Shown piece after piece: positions 46,265-56,957 of a stretch of 64,000 nucleotides of DNA. Every line of letters starts with the position of its first letter. Positions within the stretch are counted from its first letter, which is position 1. The position numbers were made by a program, and so were the translations under genes. The DNA is from Turnera subulata (Eukaryota; Streptophyta; Magnoliopsida; Malpighiales; Passifloraceae): the NCBI GenBank assembly GCA_028386065.3, contig JAKUCV010005510.1:1-64000 (forward strand). The letters run 5' to 3'. The notes under the pieces are model-generated. The model saw nothing but the letters and a program-made list of their open reading frames with translations, had not been told where the DNA came from and searched no databases.

Positions 46265-46672
46265 ATGCTTGTTCCATCATCTGTCTTTTTCGTTGAGGGT
46301 GCCTCCTTAGGAAGGAGGAATCGGCTGGCCTATAGCCTGATAAACGAGCGTCCTGAGGAACTACCAAACGAGCTCGGCAGGATGCCTCGTCTGGTCTTCG
46401 TCGAAGAACTCTACTCGTCGAGGTTCTTTGTCACTCCCATGGAAGAGACGTTCTTCCTAGAGGACCAAAGCACCCTAAGAACTTCCTTCTACGGCTCAGC
46501 CAATTCCGTCATGTTTTTCATTTCTGAAAGACTTCAGGAATTCAACCTAGAGCCTACTTGTCAGTTCCTAGACCAAGGTACCTACTACCAGCTTTCAATG
46601 ACTGCCCAGAGCATGCTCAGAGATTACTGCGAAACAGTGCCACCACGTGGCCATCATATCATAAAAGCATGA
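46265..46672 (+). CDS. Unrecognised 135-residue ORF running into the LTR
   Basis: I do not recognise this protein. Residues 1-117 are unique DNA with a balanced, protein-like composition (for example RNRLAYSLINERPEELP and YGSANSVMFFISERLQEF). From about residue 118 (LRDYCETV) the frame is read from the truncated LTR, so the natural C-terminus was lost in the deletion that removed gag-pol. The ATG is in a favourable context (AAAATGC). A TATA box lies 105 bp upstream. It lies antisense to the LTRs, like the ORF at 44878. Between the two is a minus-strand frame at about 45847-45647 (MGRYLEYLLLLGHYGG...) whose status is unclear. Confidence 0.4.
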   Translation: MLVPSSVFFVEGASLGRRNRLAYSLINERPEELPNELGRMPRLVFVEELYSSRFFVTPMEETFFLEDQSTLRTSFYGSANSVMFFISERLQEFNLEPTCQFLDQGTYYQLSMTAQSMLRDYCETVPPRGHHIIKA

Positions 46673-49093
46673 ACACATAATAATAAAATTAATAAATAGT
46701 AAAAATCTCAATCCCGTCTCCCGACACGGGGATATCAACATCAGCACAACAGAAGCATTAGATTAACACCTTATGCAAGACTTAATGCAAGTATTGGATC
46801 CAAGTCCTGTCTGAGGTAACGTCACAGCCGCTGGTATGCAAACCTAACTTGTAAGAACTGTGTGAGGGGTGAGACCAACCACTATCTCACCGATAAACAA
46901 ATAAACCGCAGTGTACAAGCAACCGCAAATACACCCAAGCCAGCACAAAAACAATAGAAGTACAACAAGCACAATCATAGCATCGGTATCAACTTATCTG
47001 AACTCACTATACATCAGACTTCTCACGGTTAAGCTAGTCTCATAAACTCTCCAACACTTGATGGTAGACTTACCAATTTTATTATTAGGGCCCTGTCACG
47101 TAATAAGTATTGGCCGTGCCTGGTAGCCAGGTTAGCTAACCCCAGGGTACTCCCCGTTAATCCATAAATATCTCAAATCACAAAGTATCACAATAACCGA
47201 GTCCCGCAGTCCTCGGCAGAAGTCCCGCAGTCCTTCCTATAACAAATCAACTAAGTCCCGCAGTCCTTAGCCGGGAGTCCCGCAGTCCTCCCTATCAAAT
47301 CACAAATCACAAGGCGACTACCATCTGGCCGTACCAATACCTGTCACGTGACACTCTAAATGTCTAGGTGATGTTACCACTGTTTATTATTATTTCCTAA
47401 TCCACTGTCCAACAGTAACTCATCATACTCACTTTCTCGAGCAGGCTCTCAGCCTCACAGCTCTTCTGGGAATCAAACGTCACAATACCGGGTCACTGCC
47501 ATTGACCGATCAAATACCACATATCTCATACGAACATCACAATAATCATATCAATGTCACAAAGCTCAACAGCTAGTCCACAGTAGTCATCAAGCATACA
47601 ACAATAATCACAACATTAGCCAGTATTAACATGACAGGCACGGCATGATAACATATAAATAACAATCAAAACAACAACCGGGGTATCACGGGCAGCATAC
47701 CAAAGCTTATAAGTTTATATCCTCACCTGATACTCCTTAGAAGCTGATATCTTGTTAAGCCTCGATATTCCTATATTTATAACAACAGAAATCACCTACA
47801 ATGCACAAACAAGGATGATCATGCATGATGCCGGTTTTAGTATTTATTAGACGACTTGTCTTACTCCGTATCCATTTTTATTATTTCCATAATTTTCTTA
47901 TGAAATCAATGTTTCCAACTACTTGGAAATGAACCGGTTATATGTCCTCAACCGATATACTAATCATACTTAACTTTTAAATTAAAACTAAGGATAGAGG
48001 AGGAAGTGGCAGTGGCGGCGGATGGCGACTGAATACGAAGTGAGGCCGGCTCCGGTGTGTGCTTCATCGTGCAGGGAGGGCAGCGTCCCGATTCGTGGCC
48101 TTGACAGTGGCGAGCTCGGCTCTGGCGGCTGTCGTGTGCACGGAGATGAAGAGGAGCACAGGCGGCAGACGGCTTCAGCGAGGAGGAAGGAAGAAGAAAG
48201 GGGTTGAGGCGGCGGCGGCGTGTTCTCTGCCCCGGTAGAGGTCCCGAGAAGAGAGGAGATCAGGCGGTGGTGGAGGCAGAGGATGAAGGAGGAAGGAAGG
48301 AAAAGGAGAGGCGGCACCAGCGGCTGACGAGAGGGGGAGATGGCGAGGGGGGTTTAAAGAGGAGTTGGGGAAGATGAAGACAAGGAAGAGGAAAAAAAGT
48401 CTGGAAGTGAAGAAAGAAAAAAATCTGGGAGGCAAAAAAAATCAAGCACAGGGAAGGAGAAGAAGAATCGGGAGAGAAGTAAAGGGAAAGGAAAAGAAAA
48501 GAGTGAAAAAGATGAAAAAGAAATCGGGAAGAGAAAGAAAAAGAAAAAGTGGGGGAAAAGAAAAAATGAATGGGAAAATAAGGAAAAGAAAGGAAAATGG
48601 GAAAAGAAGGAAAAAGAAGAAAAAGACATGGGAGGACGGCCCGGAAGAGAAATATCGCGGCTTGGGTGTCGACAGAATTATTGGTCTGGGATTAGACCAA
48701 AATACCCTCTCGTTCGTCCTTTGATCCATTAACGTCTCAGGGGCATTTTCGTCTTTCTGAAATTCGTCCCGATCCCGAAAATACAACTTAGGCTCGAAAA
48801 ATCTAATTAATTCTTCTGAGTGTTGTGCAAATCTCGGAATTGCAAACCAAGGTTTGGATAGCTGTATAAAATTTTCGGTAACCCGAGATAATTCTTGGAA
48901 TTAAATTCCATTGCTCAGTTGTTTATGAAGAATTCTTCAGAACGCCACGTATCTCCGAAGATCGGATTCGAGGTCGATTATTCTCGGTAAAATTTTCGGA
49001 TCATTCTTGTTTAACAACGGTAAAACTTCATTACCCACTATAAAAGTCAAACGACTCGGTAAAATTTACAAAAATTTTACCCGGGTCGTTACA
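46618..49093 (-). repeat. 5' LTR (2476 bp, shortened) of the long-LTR element
   Basis: Aligns with the 3' LTR from 41333 onwards and lacks its first 32 bp. It has an internal deletion of about 880 bp near 47990 and scattered substitutions, so the insertion is not recent. Confidence 0.85.
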
Positions 49094-49221
49094 GATAATC
49101 TGAAGTTCAATCTCTTAAGTATAAGGCAACTCTGTGATTGTGGTTACAAAGTTACCTTTGAAGCAAATGGATATTCAGTAACTAGCCTTGAGAATAACAA
49201 CATAATCTTCACAGGGAAAAG
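49094..49221 (+). pseudogene. Ty1/copia polyprotein remnant, right part
   Basis: The frame continues as DNLKFNLLSIRQLCDCGYKV then NNIIFTG, the GAG-pre-integrase region of copia polyproteins. It directly follows the target duplication of the long-LTR element and is cut on its right side by another LTR at 49222. Confidence 0.85.
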
Positions 49222-50979
49222 TGATAGCGTTTTTAACCCACACTAAACACTACGATTAACCTGCAAGCGCACAGTGTCTGTTATAGCAGTCAAGGTCGAT
49301 CCCACAGAGAGCAGTTTAAGTACTACGTCAATAACAACTTGTGATTATTTAGGAAGATCAATTATTGATGAGAGTTGGTGGCTAAAATCGAAATTAACAA
49401 AGTAATAAAAATAAAAAGTAAAATCGGCAAAGGGTAATTGATGTCGAGTAAAGCAATAATAAAAACAATCTAGGAGTTCGGGTTTCATGCAATCACTACT
49501 TATGCAAATAATATATCCGGTTATGATCTTGGATGTCTATTGATTATAGTAGGCTAATTGTCTTAAAGTATTAACTCTCAGCTCTCGCATGTTAAATCAA
49601 TTATTCAGTCCATAACTACCTAGTTCTCACTAGCACAGTTTGTAACTAAATTCATTAAGCATAGACAATTTATGAACCTTAAGAATAACTATCAGCTTTC
49701 ACATCTCTAGTCTTCTAATCAATCTATGATGTTCAGATCTAAAACCTAATCAACAACTCAACTCTCGCATGTCGCCATCAACAAAGATACAGATCTAAAT
49801 TAATGTAAACTTGGTGATCAAGCAAGCAACAAACAATTCAGCACACATAGATCAAACAAACACAACAGATTCCAAGAATAATATCCGAATAAAATTATAA
49901 AAGCATAAGAGTAATTGGCTACATCCCTAATCCTAGATTAAGAGATTAGTTCCTCATAAAAATAATAAAACAAAATCAACAAAAGAATTCATCATGGAAT
50001 CAAATAACAGAAAAACCGAATAAAGGAGAAGGTGTAGTCAATTTCTGCAGAAAGACTGGTGTCGACTTCTGCAGCTCCTTGATCTTGAATTTGTGCTTCT
50101 GAAACTGATGATTCTGTGTCTTTGGATCTTCAATATCTTGCTGGAAAGTTGAGGGGAATAATCTTCGAGCCTTGCTAGAGAATTCGACACCACCTAATAG
50201 AGAGAAAGAGAAGAAACCCTAATCCTAATAATGTGTGTGACCTAAACCCTAAACAATTTGGCAGAGCTTCGCCCTCTGAACTCGGCCTCCTCAATACGCC
50301 CCAAGGGGTGTATTTATAGTGGTTTTGGTGCTGGAGGTCGTCCAAGGGTCTCCTTCTTTGAATGGTAATTGAATTCTTGACTTATATTCCAAGTTGGACT
50401 TTTGCCTATTTTCTGACTCCGAAACTTGCACGCCACTTAACTCCTAGAATACGTCCGAACTGGGTATTGGGCTCTTCTACAAAGTTCTAGATAATTCTCT
50501 CAGATTTCGTTTCACAAAAAAAATTCTTCAATTGGACTTCTGTAGCTCAAGATATCGCCGAAACACTGGGCCTGGGTCGGTACAGAAAAATCTGCATCCT
50601 GGGCTGGATTAAAATAATTACTGCTCCTTTTAGATACATCCAAAAATTATTAAATTTATTCCATAAAAAGATCTGGAAGTCTAATTTCGTCTACAATTGG
50701 TCCCACTTAATTTCGATGCTTAGAACTCCCTAAATCATCAAAATAGTTGGCTGTGCTCACTGCAGAAAGTTTCCTAAATTGGGCCTAGTTTCCAAACTTG
50801 GCTAAAAACTTCCATTCTTCAATAAAAACGATAAATCCCTGATAAAAATACTTAATCAGCAAAATTGAAGTACTAATTGACTCAATACATGAAAACACAC
50901 GATAATATAAAGATTATGCACATAATTGACCAAGAAAACATAGTAAAAGCCATTCAAAACCATCATAAAAACACTAACA
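49222..50979 (-). repeat. Tat/Athila-like Ty3/gypsy 3' LTR
   Basis: On the minus strand the LTR begins TGTTAGTGTTTTTATG at 50979 and ends AAAACGCTATCA at 49222. It is 1758 bp with a TATA box CTATAAATA at about 50311-50319. Upstream of it, on the minus strand, is a tract GAGGACAAGCAAAGTTTAAG then GAGGAGATC, the pre-PPT/PPT arrangement I associate with Tat/Athila-type elements. The partner LTR was not found. Confidence 0.65.
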
Positions 50980-52438
50980 TTTAGATGTTATAAGATCTCC
51001 TCAAACTTAAACTTTGCTTGTCCTCAAGCAAATTAAACAAAATAAACCAAATGAGGGTTTTGAAAATCTCCACCAAATCACACAATCAAAAAGTATTCAT
51101 ATCAAGACTTTCAAGATAATCACCAAGAGCTTACGAACAACATTTAAGATCAAATGCCAAGAAAGAAAGAAAATCTCATGAAAAAACATCCATGCCATAG
51201 TCAGACTTACCCGCACAAGCTTTCACACAAATCACTTAGCAAAAATCGATTTCCCATATGCATGCAAGAATGAATTGACGTCATGAAAATTTGAAAAACT
51301 AGTCCCATAGGCAAATTCCAAAACTTAACTCCACTATTATGAATAAACAATCTCAAAAAGATCAATAGGACTTAACAAAGGGTTGTAATTGGGTCTTGGG
51401 TAAAGGTTGATCCAAGAAAAGGTGTGTAGGAAATCAAAGTTCAAAAATTCGCTTAAGAAAAGATTGCAATATGCATTATCAAGAGATTGAAAAGAATTCT
51501 CAAAGTGCAAGTTTTGAAATAACATCCATCATGTGATCATCAAAAGAAAATTCAACTTGTTTCAGGAACCATTGATTGCGCAATTTCTCATCTTTTTTTT
51601 TTTGAATTTTTTTCTCTGAATTTTTTTTCTTTGTTTGAATCGACTTTGTCGATTTTCTTCTCTTTTTTCTTCTTTATTTTTTTACGCTTGGCATTCCATA
51701 ACATACTTGAAACAATTGAAAGTGCAAACATCTTCAATGCATAGATCTTCTTGGATGTGAAAAGATACGGTACAATTGCACTTATCATAGAAGAAATCTT
51801 GATAAAAACATAGAATAAAAATCTCTTAAGGAACTTTGAAAAAATAGGGTATGGATAATGAAAGAAAAGAATGGTAGCTATAAGGTTTCAAGGGGTTAAA
51901 GGTGGATAAATGTGGGTAATAAAAGAAAAATTAGCTACCATGATTTAGGCTCAAAGGGGTTAAACAAGGAATAATGATAAAGGGCAGGCTTTTTATTGGC
52001 TTGTTGGTTTAAACAAAGAATGCCTAAATCATCTCTTTCATTGAGCATCTATGAAAAAAATTCGCTTTGAAAAGTTCTGAAAACTTGTTCTAGGACATAT
52101 ATGTTGACGTCAAAAATTTTGAAAAATAATGCATAGGGTGTCGAAAAAAATGCTAGGCAAAGAATGCTAGAACTTGCATGAATTCATCATAACTAAACAT
52201 GAACACAAGATCAATCAAAAAACAAACTTCTTGCATCTAAAAGAAAAAGATTTCAAAAACTCAAAGTAACTCTCTTGGTTATCCATCAACAAAAACATCT
52301 TGATCATAGAATGGTGGGTTTGAAAACAATTTGAAAAACAAAGAAAAATCTTTTTGGTATTTTCAAAAATTTTTATTTTTTTTTCAATTTTTTGGAAAAA
52401 TTTTATTTGAAAACGATGTTTGAAAAAGATTTTGAAAA
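50980..52438 (-). mobile_element. Non-coding 3' internal region of the Tat/Athila-like element
   Basis: Contiguous with the PPT of the LTR at 49222-50979. It is A-rich, with T-rich and (TTTTTC)-type runs at about 51590-51690 and 52365-52410. It has no gag-pol frame and is interrupted at 52439 by the end of another LTR. Confidence 0.45.
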
Positions 52439-54170
52439 TGAAACGCCCGTGTCTTAATTTATTAGTATAAATTATAAATTAAATATGAAATGACCAAATT
52501 GTCCTTATCATTTCCGGGACACGAAAAATCATCAACTAAAATACCGTATCCCAAATTAACCAATTTATTTATTTATAATATATGAAGTGACCCAAATGCC
52601 CTTCTGCCCGGGATACGATAAAAATAGCATAATCATGATACAATTATACAATAAGTTATACAAGGAAAACAAGTACGCAGCGGAAAACTAACAAGCCAAG
52701 TATACATGTATGACATGAACCCTATAGATCCGACACGGCAAGAAGAAAACACGCCACCTGCTGATATGCACCACTATTCAATGAACAGTTGACCTGTAAA
52801 AGACGTGAGGGGTGAGACCAACCACTGTCTCACCATAAACAAATAAACCAAGATATACACATATACAAGTCAACCACGAATATACTGGTGCATGGAAATA
52901 AAATTCACAATGCACAAAAAATGTCATCAACAGTGCACATCACAAGTCATCATCAAACTTTTATCCAACGTATGTACTCTATCGTCTTACTATGAACATA
53001 ATTCTTTAATTTTATAAGGGTTGTATATTTTATTATTAGGGCCCTCTACTGTGTGCGTCGGGCGCGGTAGCGACTGGCCAGCTCCCCAGGGCATATGCCC
53101 AAACATAAAACCATATACATATATCAGTACACCGGAATGGGTAAGTTCCGACAAATGAAAAACCACTAACAACTAAGTGGCTGACAGCTCTAGGAGGGGT
53201 GCTCTCCTCAAAGAATACATAATACAAGAACCTTGGGCACACCCGTCTATTCCCAAGTCACCGGCTCTGAGAGGGGTGCTCTCACCAAAAGAATAGATAA
53301 TAACAAATAACCAAGGGGTACACCCGACCATCCCCAAGGCGCTAGCTCTGTGAGGGGTACTCTCACTAATATACTATCGAGGGGCGTACCCACCTATCCC
53401 CTCGTCGCCGTCTCTGTGAGTACAACCCACTATAAATACAGGACCCGAGGGGTACCCTCTCCCCCGCTCGGTGCTACCGGTCAACAGCCCCACAACAGAA
53501 AATATTTATCTTTTAGTTTACCAGCTTGGTAAGTTGTTAATGTATTATGAATAAAGTAGTTGTATGCTCTTTAACAATTCTTGTATCATGTGTGCTCCTT
53601 TTCTATCAGTACATCACATGTACTTAAAACATGATGACAACCATCATAAGTACCATATCATATAATTAGCACGCAATAAGAAAATATAACACCAGCATGG
53701 CAACCAGAGCAGACAAGAGCATACAACACAACAAGCACCCAGACAATCAACGTTTGATAGAAATAAGAATTTATCAAGTCATTTACCCATGACCATCAAC
53801 CAGAGCATTGTGGGCAGTAATGGCATACCAGAGTTTATAAGTCCTCACCTAGGCCATATCAATTTTCTTGAAAGCAACACCTAGTCCTACCTCATCCACG
53901 TTTGATCCTATATTGGTACCAGATACCATCACATATAATGCTTAACAAGAATGACTTAAAGTGCGTACATGTCATGTGTTTAACTACATCAAGTTCATCG
54001 GCAATAACCCCTTACCCAACACATTTTATAAAAAGGACGAAGATCTAAGCCCAATTAAGTTTATGAAATTCAATAGAAGACTGGAACCATTTTAGACCCA
54101 ATTTAATCAAGTTAAATGAAAAGCCAAGAGTGCAAACCATGACCTAAAAGCCGGAAAACAAATATAGTGT
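52439..54170 (-). repeat. Truncated LTR related to the long-LTR element
   Basis: Begins TGAAACGCCCGTGTC, like the edge of the LTR at 41301. It shares blocks with it in the same order (GTGAGGGGTGAGACCAACCA, AGGGCCCT, CATACC...TTATAAGT..CCTCACCT), but the opposite end (ACCCGGGTCGTTACA) is missing. It is a diverged, truncated relative rather than a copy. Confidence 0.65.
53177..53440. repeat. Degenerate tandem repeat in the truncated LTR
   Basis: About four imperfect units of roughly 60-70 bp, each with a GGCTCTGAGAGGGGTGCTCTC-like core followed by a CC(A/T)AG..CACCC segment. It occupies the place of the shorter CCCGCAGTCCT repeat array in the LTR at 41301. Confidence 0.65.
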
Positions 54171-54863
54171 TAACTATATGGCCCATGTGATAATAGCTTA
54201 TATTATCTCATATATATCTACGAGATGTATGCCCAGGTGTCAAGATTTAGTCAATTGGCTTGTTAATCATGCATTGAGACAAATTAAGTAATGTCGGCAA
54301 CTAAGGGAGACAAGGACTACTAGTGTGTAAGTGTTCACAAGATGCCAACTCAAGGAACTGGTGGAAACATAAATAAGTGGACAAACAGACAAAAGTTTTA
54401 TTATAGTGTAACCAATTCTTTCCCACCAAATAAGCATTCTGCTGCACGGTTTATATCAAAATTTACTTGTAAATACTGAACTATTATTATTATCATAGTT
54501 TTCCTTTGACACCAGAATCAAATTCCTTATTATAGTACCCAAGGACATAATAATTTAACCCTATTTGAATAAAGGCAACAACGTTAGATATCCAAATCCA
54601 ACATGACTTAAGGCATCTTATGATCTCATTGGTAACCAACCTTCCTTGTAAACAAATTATAATCTTCCAGTCACGACGTGTCCATGGCCTATCATAACTA
54701 CTTGGATAGAATAATGGCTTATTGGAAAATAAACCCATGTGGAATGCACTAAAGCGAACATGATACATACAACACGATGCCAAAGTGCATCCAGGGAATT
54801 TAGCACCAAAGAAACAGCCTTTAGTTCATGTTCCTTTACCACCAAAGACACAATATATATACA

Positions 54864-54866
<3 letters not shown>
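54171..54866. other. Unassigned sequence
   Basis: No recognisable gene or element; short frames only. It probably belongs to older repeat debris. Confidence 0.35.

Positions 54867-54926
<60 letters not shown>
54867..54926. repeat. (AT)n microsatellite
   Basis: An uninterrupted AT dinucleotide tract of about 60 bp. Confidence 0.95.
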
Positions 54927-54928
<2 letters not shown>

Positions 54929-55368
54929 ACTCATTCCTACAAGACAGGTAATTGCAAAATGTCGTATTGTCACTGAACCAGCAAGATACTTTGCAACATG
55001 TATAATTTCAAAATTGTCAGTGCAGCATGATTGACACCTAACCCACCAAAATACCACAACACAAAGGCCATGAATGGCTTATAAATAAAAAGGAAAGGCA
55101 ACCAAACTTAACGTTTCACAAAACAATAATAATCGGGCCATTACCAGATAGAGTGGTTCTGCCCTAGTCCAAGGAGTAGCCAACTCGCCGAGTTTTGAGC
55201 ACAACCCATAAGGTATTGACGACACAGTCGGCGGCGGCTCCTCGTCCCTCCCTTGAGACCACATCCAGGTCCCTAATTGATTGCTAGGCTCAGTGTTTTT
55301 GGGTGAGATCTAATTGCTGGAGGATCCATATTCAATTGGTTCAGGCTCCTAAATTATTTTAAACCCAA

Positions 55369-55590
55369 AATCATCTCAAATGGGTCAAAAATAAATAAAA
55401 AGTCTAAAACAATTAAATACTCATATTTCATTATAATTAAAATTTTAAATATATTAAACTGAGAATTAAATCATCTCAAAAACTCGGAATAAATACATAA
55501 AAAATCCAAAAATAATAAAATACTAATATTCCACCAAATTAAATTATGAAAATACCCAAACTCGGGATTAAATCATCTCATGAATCTGTA
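55369..55590. repeat. Three AT-rich tandem units of about 101 bp
   Basis: An AATCATCTCA core recurs near 55369, 55469 and 55571 with related AT-rich sequence between, so the period is about 101 bp. Confidence 0.55.
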
Positions 55591-55653
55591 GTCAAAAATA
55601 TATTCATAATTCAAATTAATAGAATATTAGAGGGTCAAATTTGGGTGTTCACA
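55591..55653 (-). repeat. LTR-edge-like fragment
   Basis: On the minus strand this begins TGTGAACACCCAAATTTG at 55653, like the start of some plant Ty3/gypsy LTRs. The LTR may extend left through the tandem units; its other boundary was not found. Confidence 0.35.
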
Positions 55654-55655
55654 GT

Positions 55656-56550
55656 GATCATCGCGTGTTTCGCTTTGGTCCTTCCATGGCGGAACTCTGC
55701 CCCTCAGTGGATGAATTCAATGCCTTTCTTGAAACTTAGATGGGGATGATATCGTCATGATCTCCTCTGCCGCGAGAGCCAAACCAGAGGTCAGTTCCTT
55801 CTTATCTCTTGCTAACAAGAAAATGGAGTATCTATTGGGTAAAGGGGAGTACATGAATTTATCACCATTGGTGGATCAATATTCCGTTGACATGGTACTG
55901 CGTAATTATCTAGAATGTGACCCATCCTGGAAGAGAGGTCATGATCATGCCCTGGCTTCGGTAATGGGGCACATGTTCTCTTAGTGTTGGTGCACTAGTG
56001 ATCAAACTCTTTAGCGGTTGTAGCGTGGTGTCTTCTATCTTGAGTGAAACTCTCATCTGCTTAGATATTCTGGCAGCCTATCCTGATAGACCCTTAACTG
56101 GTTCTCCCTTACTCCTTCAGGTACTGTTTCTGATCTTTTGTGCCTCAGGGTCATATCTGTTTTTCCCTTTCGACTTACAAGCCTGTTTGATGCAGATGTG
56201 GCTGTGTGATCACCTCAAGCTACTCAATCCTATGAGATCCAGTTTATACGCTTCTGTAGGCTACCAAGAGCGGGGTTTTCCCATTACTTTTCCTTCCATT
56301 AAAGAATGGGTGACCTTTATGAAGGGCATGAAGGATGGTCAAATCACGTGGCATTGCCCTTGGCTTAAAATGCAGGAGGCGATTACTCATACACTCAGTC
56401 AGAAGGTCGTGGTGCTCCCAGGGGTTTCTCATTGTACTTATTATTATCCGGCCAGGATAGTTAGGCAATTTGGCCATTGTGAACTCCCAAATTTTTTCAT
56501 GGGCACAGAGAAGATGCGCAGCAACAGCCCGTGCGGTCAAGCCAAAGGCT
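55656..56550 (+). pseudogene. DUF7745-like (plant transposon-associated) pseudogene
   Basis: Several broken frames on the plus strand spell parts of one protein: FRFGPSMAELCPSVDEFNAF, then SPLVDQYSVDMVLRNYLECD, then FPSIKEWVTFMKGMKDGQIT, ending ARIVRQFGHCELP. The order (FRFG..CPS..EF, WLCDHLKLL, IKEW, RQFG) resembles plant DUF7745 proteins, which are commonly carried by transposable elements. At least two stops (TAG near 55739, TAG near 55984) and frameshifts make it non-functional. It lies antisense to, and directly beside, an LTR edge (55653), as expected for an antisense extra ORF of a Tat-type element. Its right end is cut by the chromovirus LTR at 56551. Confidence 0.55.
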
Positions 56551-56886
56551 TGTCAACCTAACTATAATCACGAATAAAAGAGATAGAGAAATCGGCAACA
56601 CAAAGAATATGGGAGAAGACTCAGTATTATTATTAAATAACGTTAACAACAATACATGCCCAACAACTCCCTCTCACGCATCCTATTTATAATAGGTACC
56701 GCAAGGTTCCAGCTAACTTTCCCTACAAGTAAAAGGATCCCTTCCTAGGCTAGGTTTCTCTTTACTTTTCCACACCATCTCAAACCCAAGACGGCCAACC
56801 CTAGTCCAAGTCAGAATGGGCCAGCCCACAGGCACACCGGCTCAAACTAGGATTCATGTGTGCCTTTGAATTCCTAGTGCGTGACA
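56551..56886 (-). repeat. 3' LTR of the decayed chromovirus
   Basis: 336 bp with perfect terminal inverted repeats TGTCA/TGACA and a minus-strand TATA box (ATTATAAATAGG, about 56687-56698). It cuts the DUF7745-like pseudogene. Confidence 0.8.
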
Positions 56887-56957
56887 TTCTCCCCCACTAA
56901 ATCCTGCGACGCCCTCGTCGCAGCTATCTCGTGATATGCTTCCAGCTTATCCCGAAA

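Larger units (their letters stand above)
41301..49093 (-). mobile_element. Long-LTR Ty3/gypsy (Tekay-like) derivative without gag-pol
   Basis: Two direct repeats (41301-44689 and 46618-49093) have TG...CA ends: on the minus strand they begin TGTAACGACCCGGG, and the intact copy ends GGGTGTTTCA. A polypurine tract (TTTTTAAGGTGGGTAGAC) abuts the left LTR on the minus strand, so the element runs leftwards and 41301-44689 is its 3' LTR. The target duplication is GATAC (41296-41300) versus GATAA (49094-49098), one mismatch. The internal region is only about 1.9 kb and has no gag, protease, RT or integrase. The LTR/PPT signature resembles Tekay-group elements (inference). The left 32 bp of the right LTR, the PBS and gag-pol are gone, consistent with one deletion. 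Confidence 0.85.

Noticed and set aside
53177..53440. Satellite or centromeric repeat
   Set aside because: Only about four diverged units, and they lie inside a recognisable LTR relative.
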